Shown here one piece after another: positions 35,603 through 44,391 of a stretch of 64,000 nucleotides of DNA. Position 1 is the stretch's first letter, and each line of letters begins with the position of its first letter. The notes beneath the pieces are model-generated. The model saw only the letters and a list, made by a program, of their open reading frames with translations. It did no database searches and was not told the DNA's origin. The position numbers and the translations under genes were made by a program. Source of the stretch: Sporofaciens musculi (GTDB taxonomy: Bacteria; Bacillota; Clostridia; Lachnospirales; Lachnospiraceae); assembly GCF_009830285.1 (NCBI RefSeq), contig NZ_WUQX01000001.1, forward strand, positions 1,116,501 through 1,180,500, written 5' to 3'.

Positions 35603-37333
35603 ATGGAACGGGTTTTTGGAAAAGACAGGGGCAGCATGGGAAGCTTTTTTCGCATGCTGCAGAAGGCAAGACTTCCTTATCTGTGGATTCTTGCATATAT
35701 TGCCATTACAGCTCTTCTTACCAACGTAGGAATCAGCGTAACGGAATACACGGCCGAACTGTTTGCCGGAAATGTGAATTTTGGCACCGTGGTTCTTCCG
35801 TTTTTGGCTTTTACATTACTATCCCAGCTGATCAGTTCGGTCAGTAAAATTATGAGTAACTTGTGTGTTGCGCGAATTGACCGTAATATCAGGAAAATGA
35901 TCTGGAGTAAGACCGTCAGGCTGCCGCTCCGATATTACGAAAAAAATAAGCCCAAAGAAATGATTTCCCGTATTACAACGGATATCACGGCGATCAGTCA
36001 GCTAATCATGCAAGTATTTGTTGCTATTCTCACTTCCGCGTACACGCTGGTCATTACGCTTGGAAAAATCGGCTCCTACGACCAGAAGCTGATGATTGCT
36101 CTGATCGCGGTACTTCCGCTGAATTTAGTCATTGCATTTGTTATGGGAAAGATGAAGTTCGGAGTGCTTGATCTGGTAAATCAAAAAAATGCAGAGCTGA
36201 CACAGACGATTGCAGAAAAAACCAATAATCTTCTTCTCATCAAATCTTACGGAAAAGAAGAAAAGGAGCTTCAGACAGGGCAGGAGAAGATGAAAGGGTT
36301 CTATAAGAGTTCGATTCTGAATGCGTGGCTGGGATTCGCAACTCCGATGTATGCATTGGTGGGCGCTATGCAGTTTATTGTGATCGTGATGGTAGGCCGA
36401 AGCTTTTATTCATCCGGCGCATTGACTCTTACCCAATGGATTGCCTATTATGGATTCGCGGTGAACATCGTTAATCAGCTCAGCGCGTACTGTGTATATT
36501 GGACAACCTTCAAGGGCTCCCAGGGAGCAACCAGAAGAGTAGCCCAGATTATGGAAGAAATGGAAGAAGATATAGAGAACGGCGAGCATGTGGAGCATCT
36601 TTGCGGCGATATTGAATTAAGAGAGGTTGATTTCTCTTATGAAGATAAACTCCTGTTCGACAAACTCAATCTGAAGATTCCGGCAGGACGCATGACGGCG
36701 CTTATCGGACCGTCAGGGAGCGGAAAGACGACGCTTCTGAATCTGGTGGAGCGTATGTATCCGGTTTCGGGAGGTAAGATTTTATTTGGGGGCGAAGATA
36801 CCGCGCGGTATTCGCTCAAGAGCTTCCGAAGCGAGATCTCATACGTAACGCAGGAAAGTACATTGTTTGCAGGAACGATCCGTGACAATATCCTGTTCGG
36901 AATTAAGAGAGAAGTCACGGATGAAGAACTGGAAAAAGCATGTACGGACGCGGAAATTATGGATTTTATCAGGGAACAGCCGGAGGGATTCCAGGCGGAT
37001 GTAGGCGAGCAGGGAGAGAAGCTTTCCGGCGGACAGAAACAGCGGATTGCTTTTGCGAGGGCGCTTCTAAAACAATCGGATTATCTGTTTATGGATGAGG
37101 CGACCGCGGCTATGGACATCCGGGGAAAAGATCAGGTATGGAAGAGTGTGAAACGGCATATGGAAGGTAAAACCGTGCTTATGGTTGCCCACGACAGACA
37201 GACCGTACAGAAAGCAGATTATATCATAGTAATGCATAACGGAAAGATTATCTGTCAGGGAGAACCGGCGGAAGTATATGCCGAGAATACATATTACCGA
37301 GAATTAATAGGAAGTGAGGGACAGGGCAGATGA
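35603..37333 (+). CDS. ABC exporter half-transporter A of the cluster
   Basis: 576 aa. Six-helix membrane domain (about 25-310) and ATPase domain with Walker A GPSGSGKTT, Q-loop YVTQES, signature LSGGQKQR, Walker B LFMDEATAAMD with intact glutamate, and switch histidine VAHD. There is no N-terminal C39 peptidase, so it does not itself cleave a leader. Its stop overlaps the next start as ATGA, so the two halves are coupled and should form a heterodimer. Likely function is export of a peptide, lipid or small molecule; substrate unknown. Confidence 0.9.
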   Translation: MERVFGKDRGSMGSFFRMLQKARLPYLWILAYIAITALLTNVGISVTEYTAELFAGNVNFGTVVLPFLAFTLLSQLISSVSKIMSNLCVARIDRNIRKMIWSKTVRLPLRYYEKNKPKEMISRITTDITAISQLIMQVFVAILTSAYTLVITLGKIGSYDQKLMIALIAVLPLNLVIAFVMGKMKFGVLDLVNQKNAELTQTIAEKTNNLLLIKSYGKEEKELQTGQEKMKGFYKSSILNAWLGFATPMYALVGAMQFIVIVMVGRSFYSSGALTLTQWIAYYGFAVNIVNQLSAYCVYWTTFKGSQGATRRVAQIMEEMEEDIENGEHVEHLCGDIELREVDFSYEDKLLFDKLNLKIPAGRMTALIGPSGSGKTTLLNLVERMYPVSGGKILFGGEDTARYSLKSFRSEISYVTQESTLFAGTIRDNILFGIKREVTDEELEKACTDAEIMDFIREQPEGFQADVGEQGEKLSGGQKQRIAFARALLKQSDYLFMDEATAAMDIRGKDQVWKSVKRHMEGKTVLMVAHDRQTVQKADYIIVMHNGKIICQGEPAEVYAENTYYRELIGSEGQGR

Positions 37334-39048
37334 AAAACAACAAACATGTAATATCGTTTTTTCTGAGCTTTTACAGAAGGCTTTCAATTCCCTGGTGGCT
37401 CTACCTGATCGCATTCGGAAGCGGCGTGGTTTATGCCGAGGTCGGAATGAGAGTATCGGAGTATCTGGTCCGTGTGAACAAGGGGGAACTATATAATTCT
37501 GTTATTTTAGGTTATGTCTTTTTTACGATTTTTAATGCATTGCTGGGATTTTTGCGGCCGCTTGTGGAAGAGTATGCCAATCAAAAAGTGATCCTGCGGG
37601 TAAGGTTTTCGATGTGGAGGAAGATCCTGCATCTTCCGATGGATCAGTTCGGAAAGGAACAGCCGTCTTCGCTGGTGTCGGCCGTTACGAACGACGTAAC
37701 TCAGGCGACTCTGGTGATCAGCGGAATATTCTCAGGAGCTGCGTCGCTGTTCGGATTTGTCCGCGCCTGTATGATCTTGTATCAATACAATTCGCCTCTC
37801 GCAGCATACCTTTTGCTCTGCATACCGGTTGCGGTGGCAATGTTTGTCATCGTCGGCAAGCTGCAGTTTACCATAATGAAAAAGCGCTATGCGGCGTTGA
37901 ATGAAATGACCACCTTTTTCTCCGAACACCTGTCGGCCGGGAAATATGTAAAAGCGCAGGTAATGGAAGAGAAAGAGCTGGAAAGCGGATATGCGGCAAT
38001 CGATTCACGGTATAAGGCAGATATATACTATGCTTTCATGGAGCAGATTCAGGTTCTGACCAATTCCCTCTACTCCCTTCTTACGACTGTCGTAATGGCA
38101 GTGGGCGGTTCCAGATTGATTAACGCCGGGAAAATGGAAGCGACAGGGATTAATATGTTCAGCACCTATATGACGCAGGTGAATCTCTATATGGCGGAGC
38201 TTTTGACGGTGTGGCAGAACGTGATGGGCTCGAAAGGCGCGCTTGTCCGTGTCGGGGATATTCTTGATATGGAAGAGGAGCATACGGAAAAAGGCAATTC
38301 CTGGACAGAATCCGAGAACAGAGATATTGTGTTCAAAAACGTGAACTTTGGATATGGGAGCGAAAAAGAAATCCTTCATGACTTTTCCGTTTGCATTCCG
38401 GGAGGAAAGACGACGGCGGTGATCGGTGATAACGGTTCCGGAAAATCTACGGTCATGAAACTGATACAGGGATTCTACCAGCCTGATTCGGGAGAAATAT
38501 GGGTTGGAGGAAACAAGATAAGCGAAACGAGTCCCCGGGAATGTCATAAAAAATTTGGCTATGTACTTCAGAACAATCCGCTGATGTCAGGTACGATCCG
38601 GGATAATATTCTGTATGGCACAGAAGGAGAAACGCCGGAGGAAGAGATGAAAAAAGCGGCAGGAGAAGCCAGGGCGGATTCTTTTATAGATGCGCTTCCC
38701 AACGGATATGATACGACTCTTGGAGAGGCGGGGAATCGTTTGTCAAGCGGTCAGAAACAGAGGATAGCCATTGCCAGGGCATTGATTGCGAAGCCGGATT
38801 ATCTGATACTCGACGAGGCGGGGGCGAGTCTGGACCATGACACATATATGAAGATCTATCATGGTATCAGGAAGAAGATGGAAGGCAATACTATTGTTTT
38901 CATCGCCCATGATATGCGCGAGATTGCAGAAGCAGACTATCTGGTCGTTATGCATCACGGACGTCTTGAAGCCTGCGGAACCCATGAAGAAGTATTTGCC
39001 GTAAGCAGGACTTATCAGGAATATCTGCAGTCCACTGAGGCATCTTAA
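37330..39048 (+). CDS. ABC exporter half-transporter B of the cluster
   Basis: 572 aa. Six-helix domain (about 20-305), then Walker A GDNGSGKST, Q-loop YVLQNN, signature LSSGQKQR, Walker B LILDEAGASLD and switch histidine IAHDMRE. Unlike the pump at 25-29 kb, both partners keep the catalytic glutamate, so both sites may hydrolyse ATP; only the signature LSSGQ deviates. It overlaps half-transporter A by four bases and is followed 18 bases later by the second WWD protein. Confidence 0.9.
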   Translation: MKNNKHVISFFLSFYRRLSIPWWLYLIAFGSGVVYAEVGMRVSEYLVRVNKGELYNSVILGYVFFTIFNALLGFLRPLVEEYANQKVILRVRFSMWRKILHLPMDQFGKEQPSSLVSAVTNDVTQATLVISGIFSGAASLFGFVRACMILYQYNSPLAAYLLLCIPVAVAMFVIVGKLQFTIMKKRYAALNEMTTFFSEHLSAGKYVKAQVMEEKELESGYAAIDSRYKADIYYAFMEQIQVLTNSLYSLLTTVVMAVGGSRLINAGKMEATGINMFSTYMTQVNLYMAELLTVWQNVMGSKGALVRVGDILDMEEEHTEKGNSWTESENRDIVFKNVNFGYGSEKEILHDFSVCIPGGKTTAVIGDNGSGKSTVMKLIQGFYQPDSGEIWVGGNKISETSPRECHKKFGYVLQNNPLMSGTIRDNILYGTEGETPEEEMKKAAGEARADSFIDALPNGYDTTLGEAGNRLSSGQKQRIAIARALIAKPDYLILDEAGASLDHDTYMKIYHGIRKKMEGNTIVFIAHDMREIAEADYLVVMHHGRLEACGTHEEVFAVSRTYQEYLQSTEAS

Positions 39049-39066
39049 AAGAAAGAAGGAATGATT

Positions 39067-39552
39067 ATGAAGAAATTTACGATTGTGTCTTCCCTGCTTT
39101 TCGTGTTACTGTTTTGTGGGATGGTGGGATATGTGGCGTCGTCCGAAGACTTTACGCCTCCAAAGGAGGAGGAAGAAGCGGTCGTGCCTGAAGAAGACAG
39201 GGAAGCGCCTGTCTGGAATAAGACGGTGGATGAACTCGTCTCATTTCTGGAGGAGAAGGGGCTGATCCATGCAGACAGTAAAGTGACGCTCAGTGCGGAA
39301 GGTCTGTGTACACTTGCTCTAAAGTATGACGGAGCCGAAATATACTGGTGGGATCTGGAGAATCTGGCTCCGGAATCTGACGAGTATCAGGCATATGAGA
39401 GTCTCAGGACAAAAGGCGAGATCGATTTATATGGAGCCGGTACGATTATTATGCCGAAGAAAAACGGGCCTTTTGCACTTTTATTAACCTATTATGAAGG
39501 CGATGTGCAGGCGTTAGAAAAAGCGTTTGGAGAATTTGGTCAGGAGAATTGA
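39067..39552 (+). CDS. Secreted or membrane-anchored protein with WWD motif (paralogue 2)
   Basis: 161 aa. The ATG at 39067 is preferred over 39061 because GAAGGA then has proper spacing. Residues 5-26 form one hydrophobic signal or anchor. A proline/glutamate-rich stalk (30-48) precedes the domain shared with the 35043 product: VDELVSFLEEKGL, YDGAEIYWWDLEN (WWD at 94-96), an EIDLYG strand and a terminal helix. No convincing lipobox. Placed between the exporter and the regulator. Function unknown; the domain probably sits outside the membrane. Confidence 0.75.
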   Translation: MKKFTIVSSLLFVLLFCGMVGYVASSEDFTPPKEEEEAVVPEEDREAPVWNKTVDELVSFLEEKGLIHADSKVTLSAEGLCTLALKYDGAEIYWWDLENLAPESDEYQAYESLRTKGEIDLYGAGTIIMPKKNGPFALLLTYYEGDVQALEKAFGEFGQEN

Positions 39553-39555
39553 TTG

Positions 39556-40320
39556 ATGAAAATGAAGCTTGTTCTGGTAGAAAATGATGAAACATTGTGT
39601 ACAGAGCTGAAAGAATTACTGGCGTTTTATAATGTATTTGACATTGTGCATACCTTTGACGGAATAAATGAAGCCAATAAATATATCTGCCTGAACGAGG
39701 TGGACGCGGTATTTATCAATATCAAAACAGGGAATCCAAGATACAGCGGGGACGGCTCTTTTCTGGCATACAATCTGTCCCAGATAAAGCCGGACGTCCT
39801 GGTGGCGCTGTATTCGGAAGAAAAGTTAGAGGCGGGGCTGGTATTTGACTGCTGCTGCGATGAATACTTTCGGCTTCCGTTTGATAACCGTGTGCTTCAG
39901 CGGGTGGTTAAGCGGCTGCAGTATTTGTTTGAGCTGCTCCAATACAAACGGTTATCCGTGAACCGTTCTATGATGATCAAGACGAGAAACGGATATCAGC
40001 TTGTGGATATTGATAAGGTTCTCTTTATCGAACGGACGGACCGAAAGAACAAGATGGTGATGGTGGACGGAAAGGAAATGCTCCTTTCCGGATATTCTAT
40101 GAACGAATTGGAACAGATTCTGGAAGGTTATAATTTTTACCGGTGCTACCAGTCTTTTATCGTGAATCTTTCCAAAGTATCTTATGTCCGGGCGGATAAC
40201 GAAGCGAAAAATTTTGCTCTGATTTTCGACGGATATGCGGGGGAAGTCATGGTGAGCCGCGAGAAATATACGGAAGTGCTCCAGCTTTTAAAAAGTAAAT
40301 ATGCGAAGCTTACGCTTTAG
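39556..40320 (+). CDS. LytTR-type regulator with degenerate receiver
   Basis: 254 aa. The ATG at 39556 has GGAG about ten bases upstream. Residues 1-120 have a receiver-like pattern, but the phospho-acceptor position in DAVFINIKTG is Asn55 instead of Asp. The conserved Thr/Ser is Tyr86 and the conserved Lys is Arg106 (EYFRLPF). The LytTR DNA-binding domain (about 140-250: KVLFIERTDRKNKMV, FYRCYQSFIVNLSKV) is intact. No histidine kinase is in the cluster. It probably controls the cluster independently of phosphorylation, perhaps by binding a ligand or partner. Confidence 0.82.
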   Translation: MKMKLVLVENDETLCTELKELLAFYNVFDIVHTFDGINEANKYICLNEVDAVFINIKTGNPRYSGDGSFLAYNLSQIKPDVLVALYSEEKLEAGLVFDCCCDEYFRLPFDNRVLQRVVKRLQYLFELLQYKRLSVNRSMMIKTRNGYQLVDIDKVLFIERTDRKNKMVMVDGKEMLLSGYSMNELEQILEGYNFYRCYQSFIVNLSKVSYVRADNEAKNFALIFDGYAGEVMVSREKYTEVLQLLKSKYAKLTL

Positions 40321-40330
40321 GAGGAGAAAG

Positions 40331-41266
40331 ATGAAGTCAAAAGTTTTATCGTTTGCCGAGTATGATCAGGTGGATATCAGTATGTACAAGAAAGTATTCA
40401 AGCTTGACGAGAAGGCGTACAAGAAAGAAATGGATTTTATAAAGAACAAGAACAGCACATGGGAAGAAGCGGGGGAAGTTACGGACGGAGCGCTTATTGT
40501 ATGCGACATGGAATCGGCAAATCCGTTTTTTAGCAGAGAGGACCTGAAAATCATGGTAGGACAGGGGTTCTTTCACAAGAAGCTGGAAGCGATGTGCGTC
40601 GGGCTGAAAAAAGGGACGGCCGGTGTGCTGGATGTCGACGGGGAGAGAGTGACCGTAACGGTTCGTTCCATTCAGCAAAAAAAGATTCCTGTGATCACGG
40701 ACGGGATGATAGAAGCTCTTGGAATTGAAGGAGTGAGCAATGTAGAACAATATGAGGCTCGTCTGATCCGGGAACAGAAAAAAAAGATTGCGGAAAACGA
40801 GGGATACGAAGCCGTTCAATATGTGATGGACAAAGTATTTGAGGCCAGTACGTTCGATCTTAAGAAGGCTGACTGGAAAGAAATGACAGATCATGAAATT
40901 AAGAGATTGAAGGAAATCTCCAGAGAACAGGGATTGAATCTGGAAACCATGACGCCAGAGGAATTTGAAGGGAAGATGCCGTTCTCAAGCTATCATGAAT
41001 TATTCGCAAGCGTGCAGAACGATTCATGGGACAGGCTCTGCGGCTATCTTCTAGGGCGGGAATACGCAGAAAAAGACGGCGTCGGATATACGATGGAGCA
41101 GTACCGGGACGATATGGAAGAGTACGTGAAATTCTGGCATGAAACGAAAGAAAATGCAGAAAAAATCAATACTTATGAATATTCAGAAATTATGTTTTAT
41201 GTAAATTATTATTACAATAAGGTAAAAGAATACGTGACAGAAAATTTTTTTAAGGAGGAAAAGTAG
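40331..41266 (+). CDS. Trigger-factor-like chaperone / FKBP-type domain protein
   Basis: 311 aa. The ATG behind TTAGGAGGAG is chosen. After a helical N-terminus, residues about 48-122 follow the layout of the trigger factor PPIase domain (VTDGALIVCDME, GQGFFHKKLEAMCVGLKKGT, VTVTVRSIQQKKIPVITD). A long helical C-terminal region (about 125-311), rich in E, K and Y, is like the trigger factor substrate-binding arms. The ribosome-docking signature (GFRxGxxP) of true trigger factor is absent, so it is probably a specialised chaperone for the cluster's substrate. No signal peptide; cytoplasmic. The similarity is by pattern only. Confidence 0.55.
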   Translation: MKSKVLSFAEYDQVDISMYKKVFKLDEKAYKKEMDFIKNKNSTWEEAGEVTDGALIVCDMESANPFFSREDLKIMVGQGFFHKKLEAMCVGLKKGTAGVLDVDGERVTVTVRSIQQKKIPVITDGMIEALGIEGVSNVEQYEARLIREQKKKIAENEGYEAVQYVMDKVFEASTFDLKKADWKEMTDHEIKRLKEISREQGLNLETMTPEEFEGKMPFSSYHELFASVQNDSWDRLCGYLLGREYAEKDGVGYTMEQYRDDMEEYVKFWHETKENAEKINTYEYSEIMFYVNYYYNKVKEYVTENFFKEEK

Positions 41267-41581
41267 ATGGCAATTCAATATGCGGATGATGAGAGTTTTA
41301 AGGAGCAGATTAAGGAAGGGTTCGTGATCGTGGATTTCTTTTCCGCAACATGCGTACCGTGTAAAGCCTTTTCCCGTATTTTGGAAGAGCTAGACGCGGA
41401 GCTTCCGTTTATCAATATCGTGAAAGTGAACACCACAGATTATCCGAAGCTTGGCAAAGAGAATCGTATTTTTGCGGTTCCAACCGTTCAATTCTACAAA
41501 GACGGTGAAAAGAAGTTTGAGAATGTAGGCGTGATGGAAGTTGAGGAAATAAAAGAGAAGATTACAGAATTCATGTATTAA
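41267..41581 (+). CDS. Thioredoxin-like protein
   Basis: 104 aa, starting at the base after the chaperone-like gene's stop with AAGGAGG inside that gene. The active site is CVPC (29-32) instead of CGPC, and the cis-proline is in AVPTV. No signal peptide, so it works in the cytoplasm as a thiol-disulfide reductant. The Gly-to-Val change would alter its redox potential. Placement between a chaperone-like protein and a peptidase suggests it keeps cysteines of the cluster's substrate reduced, or serves another partner. Confidence 0.88.
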   Translation: MAIQYADDESFKEQIKEGFVIVDFFSATCVPCKAFSRILEELDAELPFINIVKVNTTDYPKLGKENRIFAVPTVQFYKDGEKKFENVGVMEVEEIKEKITEFMY

Positions 41582-41593
41582 GAGGGAACGGAT

Positions 41594-44374
41594 ATGGAAA
41601 TCGGGGAAAAAATCTATGGATTTGAAGTTAAAGAAAAGAAGTATGTGCGGGAGGTCGAAGGAGATATTATTCAGATGGAGCACCTGTTAACCGGAGCGCA
41701 GGTCGTCGTCATAGACAATCAGGACGTTAAAAAGAGCTTTCTGGTTGGATTTCGGACCATACCAAAGGACAGCACGGGAGTTTTCCATATTCTGGAGCAT
41801 TCTGTGCTGAACGGTTCCCGCAGATATCCGGATAAAACGATGTTCGTCAATCTGATGAAACATTCCATGGCAGAATTTGTCAATGCAATTACATATCCGG
41901 ATCATACGGTGTATCCCTTTTGTACAGAGAATGAGAAGGATTTTATGAATCTGACGGACGTTTACCTAAACGCGGTATTTTGTCCGAATGTTCTTACGGA
42001 TAAAGAGATCTTCGAACAGGAGGGCTGGCATTTTCAGTGTGAAGACGGAAAAGCTCCGGAGATTAACGGCGTTGTCTATAATGAGATGAAGGGAGTTTTC
42101 TCGTCCCTGGACAGTATATTAGAGGATGAAATGTCTAAGGCAATGTTTCCGGAAACGGCTTATCGTTTTGTTTCAGGAGGATTTCCGGATACGATTCCCG
42201 CGCTATCTTATGAGGAATTTCTGGAATATTACAGGACATTTTATAATGCTTCCAACTGCTGTATTGTTCTATATGGGAAAATGAATACGGAACAACTGTT
42301 TGAGTATATTGACAAAGTTTATCTGGGAAAAATGAAACGCTCAGAACCTGCGAAGCCGGTTATGCTGCAGAAACCCGTAAAGGGAATCCGAAATAAGCTG
42401 TATGATAAGGAGAAGTTCGGCGATCAGGGTGTGTTTGCGTCATGCACCTATAGTCTGGGTGATTTTGACAACCGGGAACGTATGAATGCAGTCTATATCC
42501 TTATGCAGGCGATTATGGGGGAAGACGAGGCGCCGATGAAGAAAGGGCTTATTCAGAGCCTTGGGATCCCGGAGATTCAGTATTTTATCATGGATGGTAT
42601 CAGACAGCCCTATCTTGCCGTTAAAATAAAGAATACGGACAAAGAAACTGCCGGCCGGTTGAAAACGGTTATCACAGAACAGGCGGACAGACTTTGCAGA
42701 GAAGGAATAGGAGAAGATCTATTGGTTTCGGCGATCAACCGTCTGGAATTTTGGATGAGGGAAAAAGGCGGGGGCCAGCCGGAGGGAATTGAATATGTAC
42801 TGGATATTGCCGGCGGATGGGCGCAAGGGACCGGACCTTGCGAGATGATAGAATTTGAAGAAACATATAGGAAAATGAGAACCCTTGTAAAGGAAGGATA
42901 CTTTGAGTCACTTCTGAGGGAAATCCTCCTGGAAAATGATCATGAGGCAGAGGTTTCCCTGGAACCTCTTGAAAAGGCCGAAGAGAAGATGCAGACAGAA
43001 GAAGAGACAGAAGACCTGCCGGGTCTGTCTGCGGATGATCTGCTTCATAAGAAGGAGGAGCCGCTCACAAGGGCAGAGGAAGAATCCGGTATTACATATT
43101 TGAAACAAGAGATCCCTTCAAAAGGAGTGGCATATCAAAGCTGCTATTTTGATATCAGTGATCTGGAGCCGGAGAAAGTTCCTTATGCGAAGCTGTTTTC
43201 CGAACTTCTGGGCAGTCTTCCTACGAGAACGCACAGCCTGGAAGAATTAGTGATTGAGAAGAATATGTGGCTTGGAAATATAAGGGCTTATCTGGAAGCG
43301 TACACCAATACAGATGATATCCGGCATGTCAGGCTTAAATTTGTGATGGATATCAGCTGTCTGGAACAGAATCTTATGAGAGCGGTAAAACTGGGGGAAG
43401 AGCTGCTGTATGATACCATTCTGGAGCATCCGGAGATTATTCTGAAAAGGATCAGGCAGAGCCGGATGGAACTGGAAAGGGGATTTGTTACCAGTGGGAA
43501 CAGCTATGCGTCCGGACGTGCGGCCGCACACTATATACCGGAAGGAGCGGCAAGGGAACTCTATAACGGAATTCACTATTATCAGTTCTTAGGAAAGCTT
43601 CTGAAGAACTTTGACGCGGACCAGGGGCAGATGATCCGGGAACTTAAGGAAATTCAGGAGAAGCTTTGCCGTAAATCTAATCTGGTGATGAGTTTTACAG
43701 GCACAGAGAAAGCTTACGGCGATTTCCGCCAGTTGATCGCAGCTTCCGGGTTCTGCGGCAGTGCAAGGGAAAGGGAACCCGGATGGTATCTGGACAATTT
43801 GCTTCCCGGGAAATCAGAGGCATTTATCATTCCGTCGGAGGTATCCTATGTTGCGCTTGGAGGAATCGGGGAATATACTGGTGAGGATTATCTTCTTGGC
43901 AGAATGGTGAGCTTCGATTATCTGTGGGCAAAGATCCGCGCTGAAGGAGGGGCTTACGGCTGCCAGATGTCTGTACTCCCAAATCAAAGCTGGGCCATGA
44001 GCTCCTATCGAGATCCGAACGTAAAAAGGACGATAGAAGCCTTCCGCAACACTTCAAGTTGGCTGAAAGATCTTGAATTAGGAGAGCAGGAGCTTCTGAA
44101 TTATAAGATTGGCGCAGTTGCCGGATATGACCGGACTCCCAAAACATATGTACAGGCAAAACGAATGGATTCCTGGTATTTGCGGCAGGAAGAACCGCAG
44201 GTCAGGGCAAAGGTCAGAGAAGGGTTGTTAAAGGCGTCGGAAGAAGATTTGAAAAACAGGCGTCAGGTGATGGAGAGCTTTGCCGGAGAGGGAACCGTCT
44301 GCGTTCTTGGAAACAGAGCGAAGATCGAAGATGCGGCCGGCCAATTCGACAATGTAACGGTACTGATGGAGTAA
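41594..44374 (+). CDS. M16C metallopeptidase (PreP-like)
   Basis: 926 aa. The inverted zinc motif HILEH is at 65-69, with the likely third ligand Glu164 in VVYNEMKG, spaced as in presequence proteases. Two M16 halves are linked by an acidic, helical hinge (about 455-500: EEKMQTEEETEDL), forming the closed chamber that degrades or trims unfolded peptides of up to some tens of residues. No signal peptide, so cytoplasmic. Clostridia often carry one housekeeping M16C protein; this copy lies in an operon with a chaperone-like protein, thioredoxin and exporter, which points to maturation or clearance of a peptide. Confidence 0.88.
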   Translation: MEIGEKIYGFEVKEKKYVREVEGDIIQMEHLLTGAQVVVIDNQDVKKSFLVGFRTIPKDSTGVFHILEHSVLNGSRRYPDKTMFVNLMKHSMAEFVNAITYPDHTVYPFCTENEKDFMNLTDVYLNAVFCPNVLTDKEIFEQEGWHFQCEDGKAPEINGVVYNEMKGVFSSLDSILEDEMSKAMFPETAYRFVSGGFPDTIPALSYEEFLEYYRTFYNASNCCIVLYGKMNTEQLFEYIDKVYLGKMKRSEPAKPVMLQKPVKGIRNKLYDKEKFGDQGVFASCTYSLGDFDNRERMNAVYILMQAIMGEDEAPMKKGLIQSLGIPEIQYFIMDGIRQPYLAVKIKNTDKETAGRLKTVITEQADRLCREGIGEDLLVSAINRLEFWMREKGGGQPEGIEYVLDIAGGWAQGTGPCEMIEFEETYRKMRTLVKEGYFESLLREILLENDHEAEVSLEPLEKAEEKMQTEEETEDLPGLSADDLLHKKEEPLTRAEEESGITYLKQEIPSKGVAYQSCYFDISDLEPEKVPYAKLFSELLGSLPTRTHSLEELVIEKNMWLGNIRAYLEAYTNTDDIRHVRLKFVMDISCLEQNLMRAVKLGEELLYDTILEHPEIILKRIRQSRMELERGFVTSGNSYASGRAAAHYIPEGAARELYNGIHYYQFLGKLLKNFDADQGQMIRELKEIQEKLCRKSNLVMSFTGTEKAYGDFRQLIAASGFCGSAREREPGWYLDNLLPGKSEAFIIPSEVSYVALGGIGEYTGEDYLLGRMVSFDYLWAKIRAEGGAYGCQMSVLPNQSWAMSSYRDPNVKRTIEAFRNTSSWLKDLELGEQELLNYKIGAVAGYDRTPKTYVQAKRMDSWYLRQEEPQVRAKVREGLLKASEEDLKNRRQVMESFAGEGTVCVLGNRAKIEDAAGQFDNVTVLME

Positions 44375-44391
44375 ATAGAGATGATGATAAA

